DNA of 64,000 bases from Bedellia somnulentella (GCA_963576735.1 OY755190.1:8239695-8303694); one strand, 5' to 3'; counted from the stretch's first letter, positions 1 through 10,213 are shown. Made by a program: numbers and translations. Notes: a model not told the origin generated them from the sequence alone.

Positions 1-1
1 T

Positions 2-127
2 AGAGTCAGAAAAAAAATTGCAGATACATTTACAAAACCTGTGGGAAATGTTAAATTCACTAACTTAAAAATGCTAAATTTAAAGGAGTATAGTTCCCTA
101 ATTGATTATAATTACTGTAGTACTTAA
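2..127 (+). pseudogene. Copia-type retrotransposon pol, C-terminal end (RNase H tail)
   Basis: The frame starting at base 2 reads 41 codons to a TAA at 125-127. It contains IADTFTKPVGNVKF, the typical last segment of Ty1/Copia polyproteins (consensus about IAD-FTKPL---KF), which follows RNase H. It is cut by the window edge, so upstream integrity is unknown. A purine tract and an LTR-like start follow directly, as expected for the 3' end of a Copia element. Family assignment rests on this short motif only. Confidence 0.7.
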
Positions 128-145
128 GAAGCTTTGAACTTATGT

Positions 146-240
146 AAGGAGGCGTGTTCGTGTATATATGTACATTTATATTGGCAACACTGAGTGAAGG
201 AAGGAAGTAAATAAAGACTGACACATAGCACACGTTAAAA
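146..240 (+). repeat. Polypurine tract and beginning of Copia 3' LTR
   Basis: AAGGAGGCG (146-154) is followed by TGTTCG, the TG start expected of an LTR, 19 bases after the pol stop codon. An AATAAA at 210-215 could be the LTR poly(A) signal. The right end of the LTR could not be fixed because no second copy is in the window. Confidence 0.5.
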
Positions 241-1685
241 AATGTAGCTTAAAGAAAAACTTGTAACTAAAATTAAACTGTTCTTTTATTAAATAGAAAC
301 AAAGTTAAAACAAGAGTATTCCAATTAATTATTTAACAAAAACATTGTAGTAATAAAAATATTTTAGATACATGGAACATCCATCGCGAATATTATCATT
401 TCTCTGTTCCCAAAATCGATTAGAATTAGAATCGAATACAACTATCTGTGTAGGTCCAACACATTTTGTTTAAAATGACAGAAATATGACAATAGCTACC
501 GTACCGTGTAGCTGATTGACAGGTGAAAGTATCGTTCATTTTGATGTTCATTGCGTGTTTTAATAGACAAGCCATACTAGATAGCTTTGTAACTAAAAGC
601 GGCAATGTATTATAAATTAAGCGATACACACTCGTTTAAAAGTTTTTCGGTGTAAAACCACAACGAACAAGAAATAATTGGTTTTGCAATAAAAACCACA
701 TAATCTAATAATAAAGTGACCTACCAATGAAAGGAAATCTTTCTATTAATTAGTCCCGCTTTATTTAGATAGTGTTTGCAACTCAATACGGCACAATTAG
801 GCATTTTTTATATTCAGCTTGACATCTGTCACCGAGAACGTTCGAGCACGGACTCAATCAAATGGCGATAAACTAAGATAATTTTACTCAGTTTTTACAC
901 GCGAAGTACATGCACTTGCGGCATCTATTCAAACACATGTCTGTGATTACCTCTATAGGTATAGTGTGTCAAATACAGAGTGCACTCATTAATAAGTTTT
1001 ATGTCTTAAATTAATCAACCAACAACAGTTTTGCGATTTTTTGTGAAATATAAATGGGTGTTAGTTTTGTACCTAACTTATGAATATTGATTTATATGCA
1101 TGGAACACAAATTCAAATCAAACCTTTCCTCTTGGTTTGGACTTATTCCTAAGCATATAAATATAATTGTTTTTTAATTTCAGGAGTATCAGTAATTTAT
1201 AAATATTATTGTTAAAAATAAATTTATTAAGAAAAGCATTCTTATCTTCTTGTATAGATCTCAAGATGTAGTTGCTACATGTATTTTAATTTTTCTTTCA
1301 AATACTTTGGCTACAAAGATTTATCTTTCTATTTTAAAAGAAATTTTCATTAATCATTTTACATTTACATTGACGTAAACACTTTTTGGCTGCGTACTGA
1401 TCAGGGATGCCCATTGGTAGTTTAAGAAAGCAAGTAGATGGACTAGCTAGTCGACCTGTTTGGTATAGCTTTATTTTTTATCATCCTATATGTGATAAAC
1501 AAAATATGTATTTTGACTTTTGGTATTATACTAGTTTTAGTAGTAAATGACAGTTTTTAAATACTTTGAAATTTAATGGGAAATGGACTTTCACCAATAC
1601 CTATAATTTTAATAATTTTATTGTTTGCAATAATTTATTGAACCAAATACATGTTATCATTTGCAACCAGTACGCTAAACATCTA
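241..1685. other. AT-rich stretch without recognisable gene
   Basis: No coding frame longer than about 70 codons and no recognised repeat. It contains only short accidental ORFs. Confidence 0.5.
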
Positions 1686-2083
1686 CATGGTTTACTAAAT
1701 CTTGAGGATGTAACATTGAAATATAATTTATGGTTAAAAGAACTTACCTAAGTGAATTTCTACCAAAATTATATGAAATGTTACATCCGAAGAGATTTAG
1801 TACCCACCCTAACCCAGAAAAAGGTGAACCTATCTAACCCTTCAGTTGCAAATTCACAGCTAAGATACCTCTAAAATAAATGAAGGACCGAACATAGGAA
1901 CGAGATCGGAGGACGAGAGACCGATTGGTGAACGGAATAACTTGAAAAGCTACATTATTCACTCTAAAATGGTGTGACCATGCAGTGTATCCTGAATCAG
2001 ACTACATGGTTTACTAAATCTCTTCGGATGTAACATTTCATATAATTTTGGTAGAAATTCACTTAGGTAAGTTATTTTAACCA
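1686..2083. repeat. MITE-like inverted repeat element
   Basis: The segment 1730-1801 reappears as its reverse complement at 2012-2083 (arms of about 72 bp, 210 bp apart). A third, diverged copy of the arm (1688-1729, starting TGGTTTACTAAATCT) lies head to head with the left arm, so 1688-1801 also folds on itself. There is no coding capacity. A non-autonomous DNA transposon with a duplicated end is likely. Family and target duplication were not determined. Confidence 0.55.
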
Positions 2084-2217
2084 TAAAATATGAGGTTTTG
2101 TTTTCGTTAGCTTATTGTCCAAACAACCAAACAACAAATAAATATATTACGCACATAGCACAGAAACCTTTAAATAAGCATATGATTAGCTTGCAGCATG
2201 AGATACTTACTCGATAG

Positions 2218-2340
2218 TAATTTATTTATTTATTTATTTATTTATGGCATACAAACAGTTTTTACAATAATACACGCATTAATTATAAGACAAAGTTTAC
2301 AGATATAATGTAATATACAATACATGAAGAAGTTATAGCC
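2218..2340 (-). mobile_element. 3' terminus of a CR1/Jockey-type LINE
   Basis: A (TTTA)n run at 2218-2245 is followed by GGCATACAAACAG. On the minus strand this reads CTGTTTGTATGCC then (ATAA)n, similar to the LINE ends at 7069 and 60180-60235. Only the 3' untranslated end remains. Confidence 0.45.
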
Positions 2341-2370
2341 AAGACTAAGAAACAAAGATTTATTAATCCT

Positions 2371-2692
2371 CAACTCAAACTCAAACGTTCTCGCCGTATA
2401 TTCCCGAAGGATTTGGCAGGGGTACTAATACTTCTGAACATCACGTCACATTGTCACCTAGTGTTCAGAGTACCTTACATTTATCTTGGACAGTGTACTC
2501 AAGTGGCACAACTTAGCCATGTGGGTTCCCTCACGATGTTTTCCTTCATCGTTAACAACCATGATAAATTAACCACACATATGATTTTTAGAAAAGACAA
2601 ATTGGGCCGACTATCGGAAAATTGGCCTGACCCGGGATATGAAGACTCATCGTCTGCACACTAAGCGTTGTTCCATCCGGTGAGTTATTTGG
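2371..2692 (-). mobile_element. SINE-b copy (diverged, internally deleted)
   Basis: On the minus strand it carries the SINE-b body (segments matching GTTGTTAACGGTGAGGGAAA and CATATGTGTGGTTAAT) and the 3' hairpin region, ending in a (GTTTGA)-like tail at 2371-2385. The tRNA-like head is degenerate. Confidence 0.75.
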
Positions 2693-4223
2693 TTTTCCAA
2701 ACAACCAAACAACAAATAAATAAATACTAGTGGGTAACCCTGGCGCGACTACGTCACGTCCAATAAAATGAGTTTTTTTGAAATTTTCCGTCCAATCACA
2801 GCGCAGCTCTTTTGAATTTCTAGTGAATTTTTCTGATTGGCCGGTTTGAAAAAAAATCGACCAATCACAGCGCATCTCTGATCGACTTAAGTTTGCGCGC
2901 GCTTATAACACTCAAGCAAAGTCTATGGGCCAAAATCGAAACTTTGAAATTCTGTAACAATTAACTTAATCCAGTTACACCAGATGTCTGAATTTTGTGC
3001 ACACAACGGCTGCAAACTGTAGAAAACGATACCTGAACCAAATTTCTAGCTTATATCATCGCGTCACAGGCTTCCGGGCAAGAAAGAGGCTTACAGAAAT
3101 AATATATAAAGATTACACCTATGAAACAAACACGCCACCTCCAAATGCACACGCGACTACCCAAACACTTAACAAATCATTATAGAGTGGCACATGAACC
3201 TTTCACCAACTTATTCTAATGCCAGGTACAGTAAACAACACTACGAGACTAAATTAGCAATAGGAGGTCTACTCTTTAATTCGCAAACGACAACGGCATT
3301 TGTACCTTGTCTAACTACTTGGCAAATATATTTGTGTCCCTCTTGCTGCTTCAGATGTCAGACGAAGTTAGAACCTAAAGTATAGAATAATATCAACTTT
3401 GGCGCTTACTAATCAAGGAAACCAATGACAACTACGGAGGTATCGTTGGATTCGTCAAGTATCACCATGTATCACTTATCACTAGGTTGGCATGGGACCG
3501 TCGGATGCCAATAAAAGGAGCGAAGCAAGCGAATTGTTTACGTAATTTTTCCATACACTAAGATTGTATTTTTTAATGGTGATTATTCCTCCGTGGTACA
3601 TCCGATTTTTATCAAAATTGACATAAACCATCTAGACATGGTTCTTGACCACCGTGCAAAATTTCAGGGTTCTGAGTTGAGCCGTTTGGGAGGAGTACGA
3701 TCACAACGAAATGCAAAAGTCGGGGGTAAATGGAGCTTCGCTCGCTAAGCTCGCTTCGCTCCAAAAAATGTCAAAATCCGAATGTTCAATTCGTGCGAGC
3801 GAGAAAAAAACCATTTTAATAGAGATTAGAAAATCGTAAGCCTATTATCGCACTCGATGTGAAGAGTAGACCTCCAGTACACAAACCGAGTAAGCAGCAC
3901 AGTAGAGCAACACATATATTAGCAGTCAGCTCATGAGGTAATTCGATTCAGTTACACGGTCCGTGCGGAATTAACTTCACTTGTTTTATTTTAATGCCGA
4001 CTTGCTACATTGAGCGCTGTGGTGAGCTGACAGGGATTTTGTAAGGACAGATTGAATTCTGTGAAGGGCAGTTAATGATTTTGAGAGTAATATTTAATCT
4101 GTTTTCAGAATAAGGAGTCCAAAAATTAATTCACTAGTCGTGAGTTTTAAATGTATGGTTAAATAAAAAATTAAAATAACAGAAAAATATTATTTAAAAT
4201 ATGTTTTATGCATCTCAAAAATA
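2693..4223. other. Intergenic stretch with a CCAAT-rich patch, no gene
   Basis: No convincing coding frame. 2690-2728 repeats the motif CCAAACAACCAAACAACAAA also seen at 2119-2140. 3500-3800 contains GCGAAGC/GCTTCGC-rich palindromic bits without recognised function. Confidence 0.4.
2758..2875. promoter_or_regulatory. Cluster of CCAAT/ATTGG boxes
   Basis: CCAAT occurs at 2760-2764, 2792-2796 and 2861-2865, with ATTGG at 2836-2840. A CRE-like ACGTCACGTC lies just upstream. Two of the boxes sit in a repeated context (CCAATCACAGCGCA). No gene or transcript start can be tied to it; it may equally be a repeat-borne promoter or chance. Confidence 0.2.
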
Positions 4224-4569
4224 GTCCGGTCAATTTAGGCCTAAAATAAGGAGGAAGGTTACATAAATTCATAAGAAGCTGAAAATTGGCACAATTGTTC
4301 AAAACATGATTATAAATGAAACTTCAAAAGTCCCCATCGTTCCGAGGTGTGCTAAAAATTTTACACGAGGTCAAAGGTCAAAAAAATGAGAATTTTGCGA
4401 TTTTAAGCGAAACGGTGAGTTTTTTCGCAAAATTACCCCCGTACAAAATTGTAGATCAGAAAATTCTCTACAAAAAAGATATCAATATTTTTTTTCCTAA
4501 AAGCCACCATTTTGAAGATATAACGCGTTGAAAAGTTCGATCATTGGTAATCTTCATACTTTGCACATG
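4224..4569 (+). repeat. Left terminal inverted repeat of the FEN/CXC element
   Basis: Matches the reverse complement of 5912-6241 over almost its full length, with small indels near the outer end (about 4239-4258). A 71-codon ORF inside it reappears in the other TIR only because the sequence is repeated. Confidence 0.85.
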
Positions 4570-4700
4570 TACGCCACGTATGAACATCACTTATAGGGTG
4601 TTATAACTTAAATTTATTTGCTATTGGTGATTGTAACTTGTTTCTATACAATATAAGTTAAAATATGAAAATCTCAGGTATAATAAACCCCTAGTAATAG

Positions 4701-5732
4701 ATGTTAAAAACAAAGTTGATTGCAGAGAATATATCAGTTGAGCAAGCTGATAATGATGCTGATAATGATGCTGATGTACTTATTATTGAAACAGCAATAA
4801 AGCAATTTAGCGTGACACATACAACTGTTATTGTTGTTGGTGAAGATATTGATTTACTCGTCTTACTTGCTGCCCGTACTCTAACTGAACAAATTATTTA
4901 TTTTTTAAAATCCGGAAAAGCCCAAAATCAATCGCAAATCTACTCATCAAAAAGTTTATCTACTTTTCCTAAGTGTCAGAATCATATACTATTTTTACAC
5001 GCAATAACTGGCTGCGATACGACATCTGCTTTTTACAGAAAAGGAAAAACAACAGTTTTCAAAATATTTGAAAAAAATGACTTACTTCAATGTGCTGAAG
5101 TTTTTAAAAATAGTGACTCAACTCAACCAGACGTTATCAACAGCGGAATTCAATTTCTTCTCGCTATGTACGGAGCTCCTAAAAAAACCACTTGCTTAGA
5201 TAAGTTGCGATGCGCAACTTTTGTTAAAAATACGCGTAATAAAAAGCAAGTACAACTAGCTTCTTTACCTCCAACCTCAGTAGCTGCTCACCAACATTTA
5301 TTTCGGGTATATTACCGATTAGCTGAGTACCAAGTGTGGCTTGGTAATCAGCTGGACCCTAAAGACTGGGGTTGGAAGTTGGTCGACAATACATTAGAGC
5401 CAGTTCTTACTTTACTTCCACCAGCACCTGAGAAACTTCTCAACTCAATATTTTGCAACTGTAAAAAAGGTTGTAATGCTAAATGTGGATGCAGAAAAGT
5501 TGGACTGTTTTGTTCTCTTGCATGCACAAACTGCCAAGGCCGATCGTGCTCTAATGTTGAGTCAGCTAATCTAGAAGACTCATATGATACCGATGAGGAA
5601 TCGCTATTGGGACAGTTGATCTGTGAAATAGAAGAAAAAGAAGAAGAAGAAGAACAGGAAGAAGAACAAGAAGAAGACGAAGAACAAGAAACAGTAATCC
5701 TGGAAAATTACGAATCAGACGAGGAATATTAA
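4701..5732 (+). CDS. FEN/XPG-like nuclease plus Tesmin/TSO1-type CXC domain protein (transposon ORF, N-terminally incomplete)
   Basis: 343 codons with no internal stop. Seen: an acidic stretch NDADVLII (residues 22-29), then VVGEDIDLLVLL (45-56), then HAITGCDTTSAF (100-111). These resemble the successive metal-binding segments of FEN1/XPG nucleases (EAEA, ED-D, GCD before the helix-hairpin-helix). Residues 252-283 hold nine cysteines in a CXC pattern (CNCKKGC, CGC, C-x3-C-x2-C), like Tesmin/TSO1 DNA-binding domains. Residues 308-343 are a Glu-rich tail. A 12-base tandem duplication makes the NDAD-NDAD repeat. The N-terminal half of a FEN fold is absent, so this copy is probably an internal-deletion derivative or lacks upstream exons. 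I recall similar uncharacterised high-copy proteins in invertebrates. Function as a transposase is inference. Confidence 0.65.
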   Translation: MLKTKLIAENISVEQADNDADNDADVLIIETAIKQFSVTHTTVIVVGEDIDLLVLLAARTLTEQIIYFLKSGKAQNQSQIYSSKSLSTFPKCQNHILFLHAITGCDTTSAFYRKGKTTVFKIFEKNDLLQCAEVFKNSDSTQPDVINSGIQFLLAMYGAPKKTTCLDKLRCATFVKNTRNKKQVQLASLPPTSVAAHQHLFRVYYRLAEYQVWLGNQLDPKDWGWKLVDNTLEPVLTLLPPAPEKLLNSIFCNCKKGCNAKCGCRKVGLFCSLACTNCQGRSCSNVESANLEDSYDTDEESLLGQLICEIEEKEEEEEQEEEQEEDEEQETVILENYESDEEY

Positions 5733-5911
5733 TCATTTCATTTTCAATTACACCGCCATTATTTTAACCAACCGATATGTACAATAATATTTTACAATAG
5801 TTTTAAAACAAATAAAATCACTGCAGACCCGTGGAATAGGCCTACAGGGGATACCACGGTAAAATAAAACGCGCTAAGTACACTACCTCATAGGTGGCGT
5901 GGAAACGTGTG

Positions 5912-6241
5912 CAAAGTATGAAGATTACCAATGATCGAACTTTTCAACGCGTTATATCTTCAAAATGGTGGCTTTTAGGAAAAAAAATATTGATATCTTT
6001 TTTGTAGAGAATTTTTTGATCTACAATTTTGTACTGGGGTAATTTTGCGAAAAAACTCACCGTTTCGCTTAAAATCGCAAGAAACTCATTTTTTTGACCT
6101 TTGACCTCGTGTAAAATTTTTAGCACACCTCGGAACGATGGGGACTTGTGAGGTTTCATTTATAATCATGTTTTGAACAATTGTGCCAATTTTCAGCTTC
6201 TTATGAATTTATGTAACCTTGAATGTATAAATTGACCGGAT
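5912..6241 (-). repeat. Right terminal inverted repeat of the FEN/CXC element
   Basis: Inverted partner of 4224-4569. It ends TAAATTGACCGGAT and is followed by TA. Confidence 0.85.
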
Positions 6242-6349
6242 TAAAAAGGATTGAATCGATTCCTATTTTGTATTTGTTGTTAGATGTAAGTAACGTCTTA
6301 ATTCACATGGTAAATAACCGACAGATTACATTTTGGTGCATGTCAACAA

Positions 6350-6593
6350 GCCGTGTAGTGCTGGCTTAGAATGTCGCTACCCCTTTCTACCCCCACGTGT
6401 CGTAACAGGCGACTAAGGGTATAGGGATTTTAAGTTGCTCTTGGGTGATGCGGTTGGAGACCTATCACCAACGATACTTTATTTCTACAATCTTGTCCCA
6501 TATCAATTTCCAAATGTGGCTGAGGAGTTTTGAGCTCTGAAGCTCTGGCTACCCCTTTTTGGGATTTATGGCCTTGAGTATATGTATGTATGT
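6350..6593 (+). mobile_element. SINE-a copy
   Basis: Begins GCCGTGTAGTG and ends in GAGTATATGTATGTATG. It contains the family landmarks GGCGACTAAGGGTAT, GATGCGGTTGGAGACC and CTCTGGCTACCCC. Confidence 0.85.
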
Positions 6594-6698
6594 CAAGATT
6601 CGTCCGATACAGAATTCTAACTCATTACCTACTACTAGCCACTAGTCTGATCTACTGTATTTTAATTTCTTTAAGAAAATACTTGTATTATCTATGAC

Positions 6699-6850
6699 GA
6701 CGTCCGTGGCCGAATGGATAGCATCTCTTTTCGGAGGTTGCGGGTTCGATCCCCGCTGAGAGCAACATTTATGTGATGAGGATTAATGATGATTACTTAG
6801 TTTAGGATGTTATTTATAAGTGTATTATATAATATTAAATATAATATAAG
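6699..6850 (+). mobile_element. tRNA-derived SINE (SINE-c)
   Basis: Pol III boxes are clear: TGGCCGAATGG (A box) and GGTTCGATCCC (B box), followed by a non-tRNA body (AGCAACATTTATGTGATGAG) and an AT-rich tail. A second copy is at 37410-37545 on the other strand, which shows that this is a repeat and not a functional tRNA gene. Confidence 0.7.
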
Positions 6851-6854
6851 TTTT

Positions 6855-6978
6855 ACGTGGTTTTCGGGCGATGCAGTTGGAGACCCGTCCTTAAACATTA
6901 TTACCATCTTTTCCCCAACCAACTTCCAAAAGTGGCTGAGGAATTTCTCATTCCAAAGCTCTGGCTACCCCGTTATAT
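6855..6978 (+). mobile_element. SINE-a fragment (5'-truncated)
   Basis: Carries the middle and 3' parts of SINE-a from GGGCGATGCAGTTGGAGACC to CTCTGGCTACCCCGTTA. The head and tandem tail are missing. Confidence 0.75.
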
Positions 6979-7068
6979 ATATTATATAAATATATCGTTG
7001 AATTTATTATGCTATAATACAAGCCTTACTTATTTTGGGGCCAGCTTTGTCTGTTTATAATATGTCCG

Positions 7069-8692
7069 TATATTTATTTATTATTTATTAAACACTTTAT
7101 TGCATACAAATACAATGTTTTTATATAGGTACAGATCATTAGGACTAAGTACACAAAGGCGGACTTATCGCCTTAACGCGATTTCTTCTAGTCAACCTTT
7201 ATGGTGAGGAAAAACAAGTACAAAACTCTTAAACAGAAGTCATTGACAATTTATATGCAAATAGAAACAAACTTAACTAAACACACACAACCTATTTTCA
7301 ACCCTAACCTAAATATTAATTTATATATCCAATATGTATAATAATTAAATTAAATATACTTCTTCTTAATAAATATGCACACATATGTATATATATAAAT
7401 ATATATAATATTTTTATATTGTATAATAAATACTAATATAGACATATACTTATCATTATAAAATCTACCAACCTAAGGTCTTAAAAAAATGAGATTTTAA
7501 TTTATCTTTAAATATGTTTAAAGATGATGACAGCCGTATGTCAACTGGTAGTGAGTTCCACAAATTGACCACTTTGACTGCAAAGGAATCACTATACGAG
7601 TATGTAGCACTGGTATGAGGAGGTACGCTCAACATCTTATTATTCTGTGATCGAAAGTCACGGCCGTGCGAGCATAAATATGTGAACTTACACCGAAGAT
7701 AATGGGGGGCAGCAGGATTATTAAGGGCATTATATAAAACACATAAAATATGAGTATTGCTCCGAAGTCGAATAGGGAGCCACTTTAGTTGAGCGCGATA
7801 CTCACAAATATGATCATATTTACGCAATCGAAAAATAAATCGGATGCATAAATTCTGGAGACGTTCGAGTTTGTTAAGTAGCTCCTCTGTGAGGTCAAGA
7901 TAGCTTACGTCTGCGTAATCAAGAATCGGAAGCAGTAGAGACTGCGCCAGCGAAATCTTAGTATGGTGAGGCAGGAAAAATTGCAAGCGCTTAAGTGAGT
8001 GACAGGATGCAAAGACTTTTTTACTTACGGCTTCCACTTGGGGCTACCACGAAAATGTACTGTCCATAATAACTCCTAGATTTTTGACAGAATTGACAAA
8101 GCGAATATCGATGCCATCATAGCTCAGCTTCCTATCCAGAGCCATATTTGCCTTATTTAGCAACCTCGTACTGCCAAAAATAATTGCTTGTGACTTAGCA
8201 GGATTTAGTAGAAGTCCGAACTTCTTCACCCATTTCGATATTATGCCCAGGTTGTTATTAATGACATCAATTGCTGAATTTATATCTTCCGGCAGACCAC
8301 TTGTGTAGATTTGAAGGTCGTCTGCATATAGGTGATAGAGAGAAGTAAGTTCTTTAGCTAAGATATTAATAAATAATAAAAAAAGCAAAGGAGAAAGTAC
8401 GCCACCTTGCGGGACTCCAGCTGGTACCGGGCACCAAGCAGAGCTTCCTGCGTCAGTGCGCACGACCTGCTGACGACCTTTAAGGTAAGATTCGAACCAA
8501 TTGGCGACTGTCGGAGATACTTTAAGAGATCGTAAAACGCTAAGCAGTATATCAAGATCCACAGTGTTCAATGCGTTGCTGAAATCTAAAAGTGTAAACA
8601 CTGTAACTTGGTGATTGTGTGGTGTATTTTTAAATAAATTTGTTATGATATCGTATTTCTTTGATTCGACCCGATTTTCTCGCAACTTCAAA
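7069..8692 (-). mobile_element. CR1/Jockey-type LINE, 5'-truncated
   Basis: The 3' end on the minus strand has TTTGTATGCAATAAAGTG followed by an (AATA)-rich tail at 7069-7090. The coding part covers reverse transcriptase through the C-terminal domain. The 5' end is cut at about 8692, where a SINE-a begins. Confidence 0.75.
7465..8691 (-). pseudogene. Reverse transcriptase of the CR1/Jockey-type LINE, one in-frame stop
   Basis: Two same-frame segments (8691-8047 and 8043-7465) are separated by a single TAG at 8044-8046. The first has LLDFSNALNTVD (RT block A), GVPQGGVLSPLLF (block B) and YADDLQIY (catalytic block C). The second is the conserved C-terminal region (LLLPILDYADVSYLDL, LERLQNLCIRFIF, NLWNSLPVDIR). 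The endonuclease and the N-terminal RT fingers are missing through 5' truncation. In block A the usual KAFDTV reads NALNTVD, so one catalytic aspartate context is altered. Clade is from memory of lepidopteran LINEs. Confidence 0.8.
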
Positions 8693-8695
8693 TTT

Positions 8696-8936
8696 GCTGT
8701 GTAGTGTCGGCTTAGAATAGCATTACCCCATTTCTTCCGGTGGGTGTACGTAAGAGGCGACTAACGGTATTGGGGCTTTTAAGGGATTTTTTGGGTGATG
8801 CGGTTGGAGACCCAGCACCAACAACCTTTATTTCACCATCTTTTCCCCACGCAACTTCCAAAGGTGGCTGAGGAATGTCTCATTCCCGAGCTCTGGCTAC
8901 CCCTTTAAGGGATTTATAGCCGTGATATGTATATGT
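8696..8936 (+). mobile_element. SINE-a copy
   Basis: GCTGTGTAGTGTCGG head, GGCGACTAACGGTATTGGGG, CTCTGGCTACCCCTTTAAGG hairpin, short tail. It abuts the truncated LINE on its left. Confidence 0.85.
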
Positions 8937-9054
8937 TCAAATTTTCATGGATATCCTAGCTGACCTAACAGTTGTTGTCTTGTACAATAAAATAAAATAG
9001 ATGATTCAACTTTTAAAAATAAAGGGATGTAAAATACAGGTTATATGCTTAAAG

Positions 9055-9375
9055 CTTAAGTTTTCTATAGACATATAATTTCAAAAGAATTGGACAAGAT
9101 TTCCCAGAAGTGCATTGATACATACACTTAGATATGAGAAATTCAAATATATTTTTTTAAACTAGTGAATTTGACATACAATTTAAGTTTCATAGTTTCT
9201 AATATGTTTAAGTTACTATACACATATAGTTTCCAAAGAATTGGACAAGATTTGCCAGAAGTGCATTGATACATAAACTGTGATATGAGATTTTTTAATA
9301 TATATTTTTTTAAACTAGTTAATTCGACATATAATTTAAATTTAATATAATGGTTTATAATATGTTTAAGTTACT
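9055..9375 (+). repeat. Tandem duplication, two units of about 151 bp
   Basis: TTGGACAAGATT-GCCAGAAGTGCATTGATACATA recurs with a spacing of 151 bases (for example TTGGACAAGAT at 9090 and 9241). A third partial unit begins at about 9361 (TATGTTTAAGTTACTCT). Units are diverged and non-coding. Confidence 0.75.
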
Positions 9376-9948
9376 CTACTGCACCAAAATGCATCGTTGT
9401 TTGACAGTGTACGAGCACATCATCTAGAAAATGAGTCGAAATTTATTCCTTTGAAATGTTCAGTAAATTCAGGTAACTATTGCAGTTTTCAGCGCTCGGT
9501 ATAAAACCGCACCGAACTTCTCATTAGAGAATTACACTCCTATGTACTTTATAATTTAGCAGCGTTCGCATTTAGTACACTGAATTTGGTTTTTTGACTT
9601 ATACAAACATAATACTGTAAGCACCAAGAAGGGAGGGAAGCTGTAATCCTAGAAAAAGAAAGCAAAAAAATACTTAAAAGAGTAATCAGTATCTCCTCTT
9701 TACTACCGCATACATAACTTTATATAAATAAATTATCAATTTGTTCTGAATGTGTCCTCCATAGTTGCAATAATATTTACGTAAATTTACCTCTATATAG
9801 GTATGTCTTTCACAAATTTGCTTTAATCCATCCTTTCATTTACTACCATTAATAAATTACATATACGAATTATACTATCAAAGATCCGCATTTTTTTCTA
9901 AATACTTTAAACGCATATTTATGCAATCTACCAGACATGCTTCAATTG
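9376..9948. other. No gene recognised
   Basis: A TATAAAA with GC-rich flank (GGTATAAAACCGCACCG, about 9500) looks like a core promoter box, but no transcript or ORF follows. Nothing else is recognised. Confidence 0.35.
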
Positions 9949-9958
9949 TTTTGTTTAG

Positions 9959-10213
9959 CCGTGTAGTGTCGGCTTAGAATAATACTACCCCATTTCTACC
10001 CGTGGGTGATCGTAAAAGGCGACTAAGGGTATGGGGGTTTTTTAAGTGTTTTTTGAGCGATGTGGTTGAAGACCCGTCACCAAAAACATTTTTTATTATT
10101 ACCATCCTTTCCCTAATCAACTTCCAAAAGTAGCTGAGGAATTTCTCATTCCAAAGCTCTGGCTACCCCGTTAAGGGATTTATAGTCGTGAGTATATGTA
10201 TATGTATGTATGT
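9959..10213 (+). mobile_element. SINE-a, complete with 10-bp target duplication
   Basis: Starts CCGTGTAGTGTCGGC and ends GTATATGTATATGTATGTATG. It is flanked by TTTTGTTTAG at 9949-9958 and 10214-10223, which fixes both ends and a length of 255 bp. Confidence 0.9.

Larger units (their letters stand above)
4224..6241 (+). mobile_element. TA-flanked DNA transposon with long TIRs encoding a FEN-like/CXC protein
   Basis: The ends read GTCCGGTCAATTTA and TAAATTGACCGGAT and are flanked by TA on both sides (4222-4223 and 6242-6243). The terminal inverted repeats run about 346 bp (left) and 330 bp (right) and are highly similar, so this insertion is not ancient. Between them lies one 343-codon ORF on the + strand, with an AATAAA at about 5810. 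I do not recognise a named superfamily. The TA duplication alone would fit Tc1/mariner-like or ISL2EU elements, but the protein resembles neither. Confidence 0.8.

Noticed and set aside
4316..4531. 71-codon ORF with a near-identical partner at 5944-6159
   Set aside because: Both are contained in the terminal inverted repeats of the FEN/CXC element; similarity follows from the repeat, and no protein family is recognised.
6705..6766. Possible functional tRNA gene (good A and B boxes)
   Set aside because: The acceptor stem does not close, and the downstream non-tRNA body recurs at 37410-37545. It is a SINE head.
9490..9540. TATAAAA with possible initiator, resembling a core promoter
   Set aside because: No ORF, exon or LTR follows; a single TATA box is expected by chance in AT-rich DNA.
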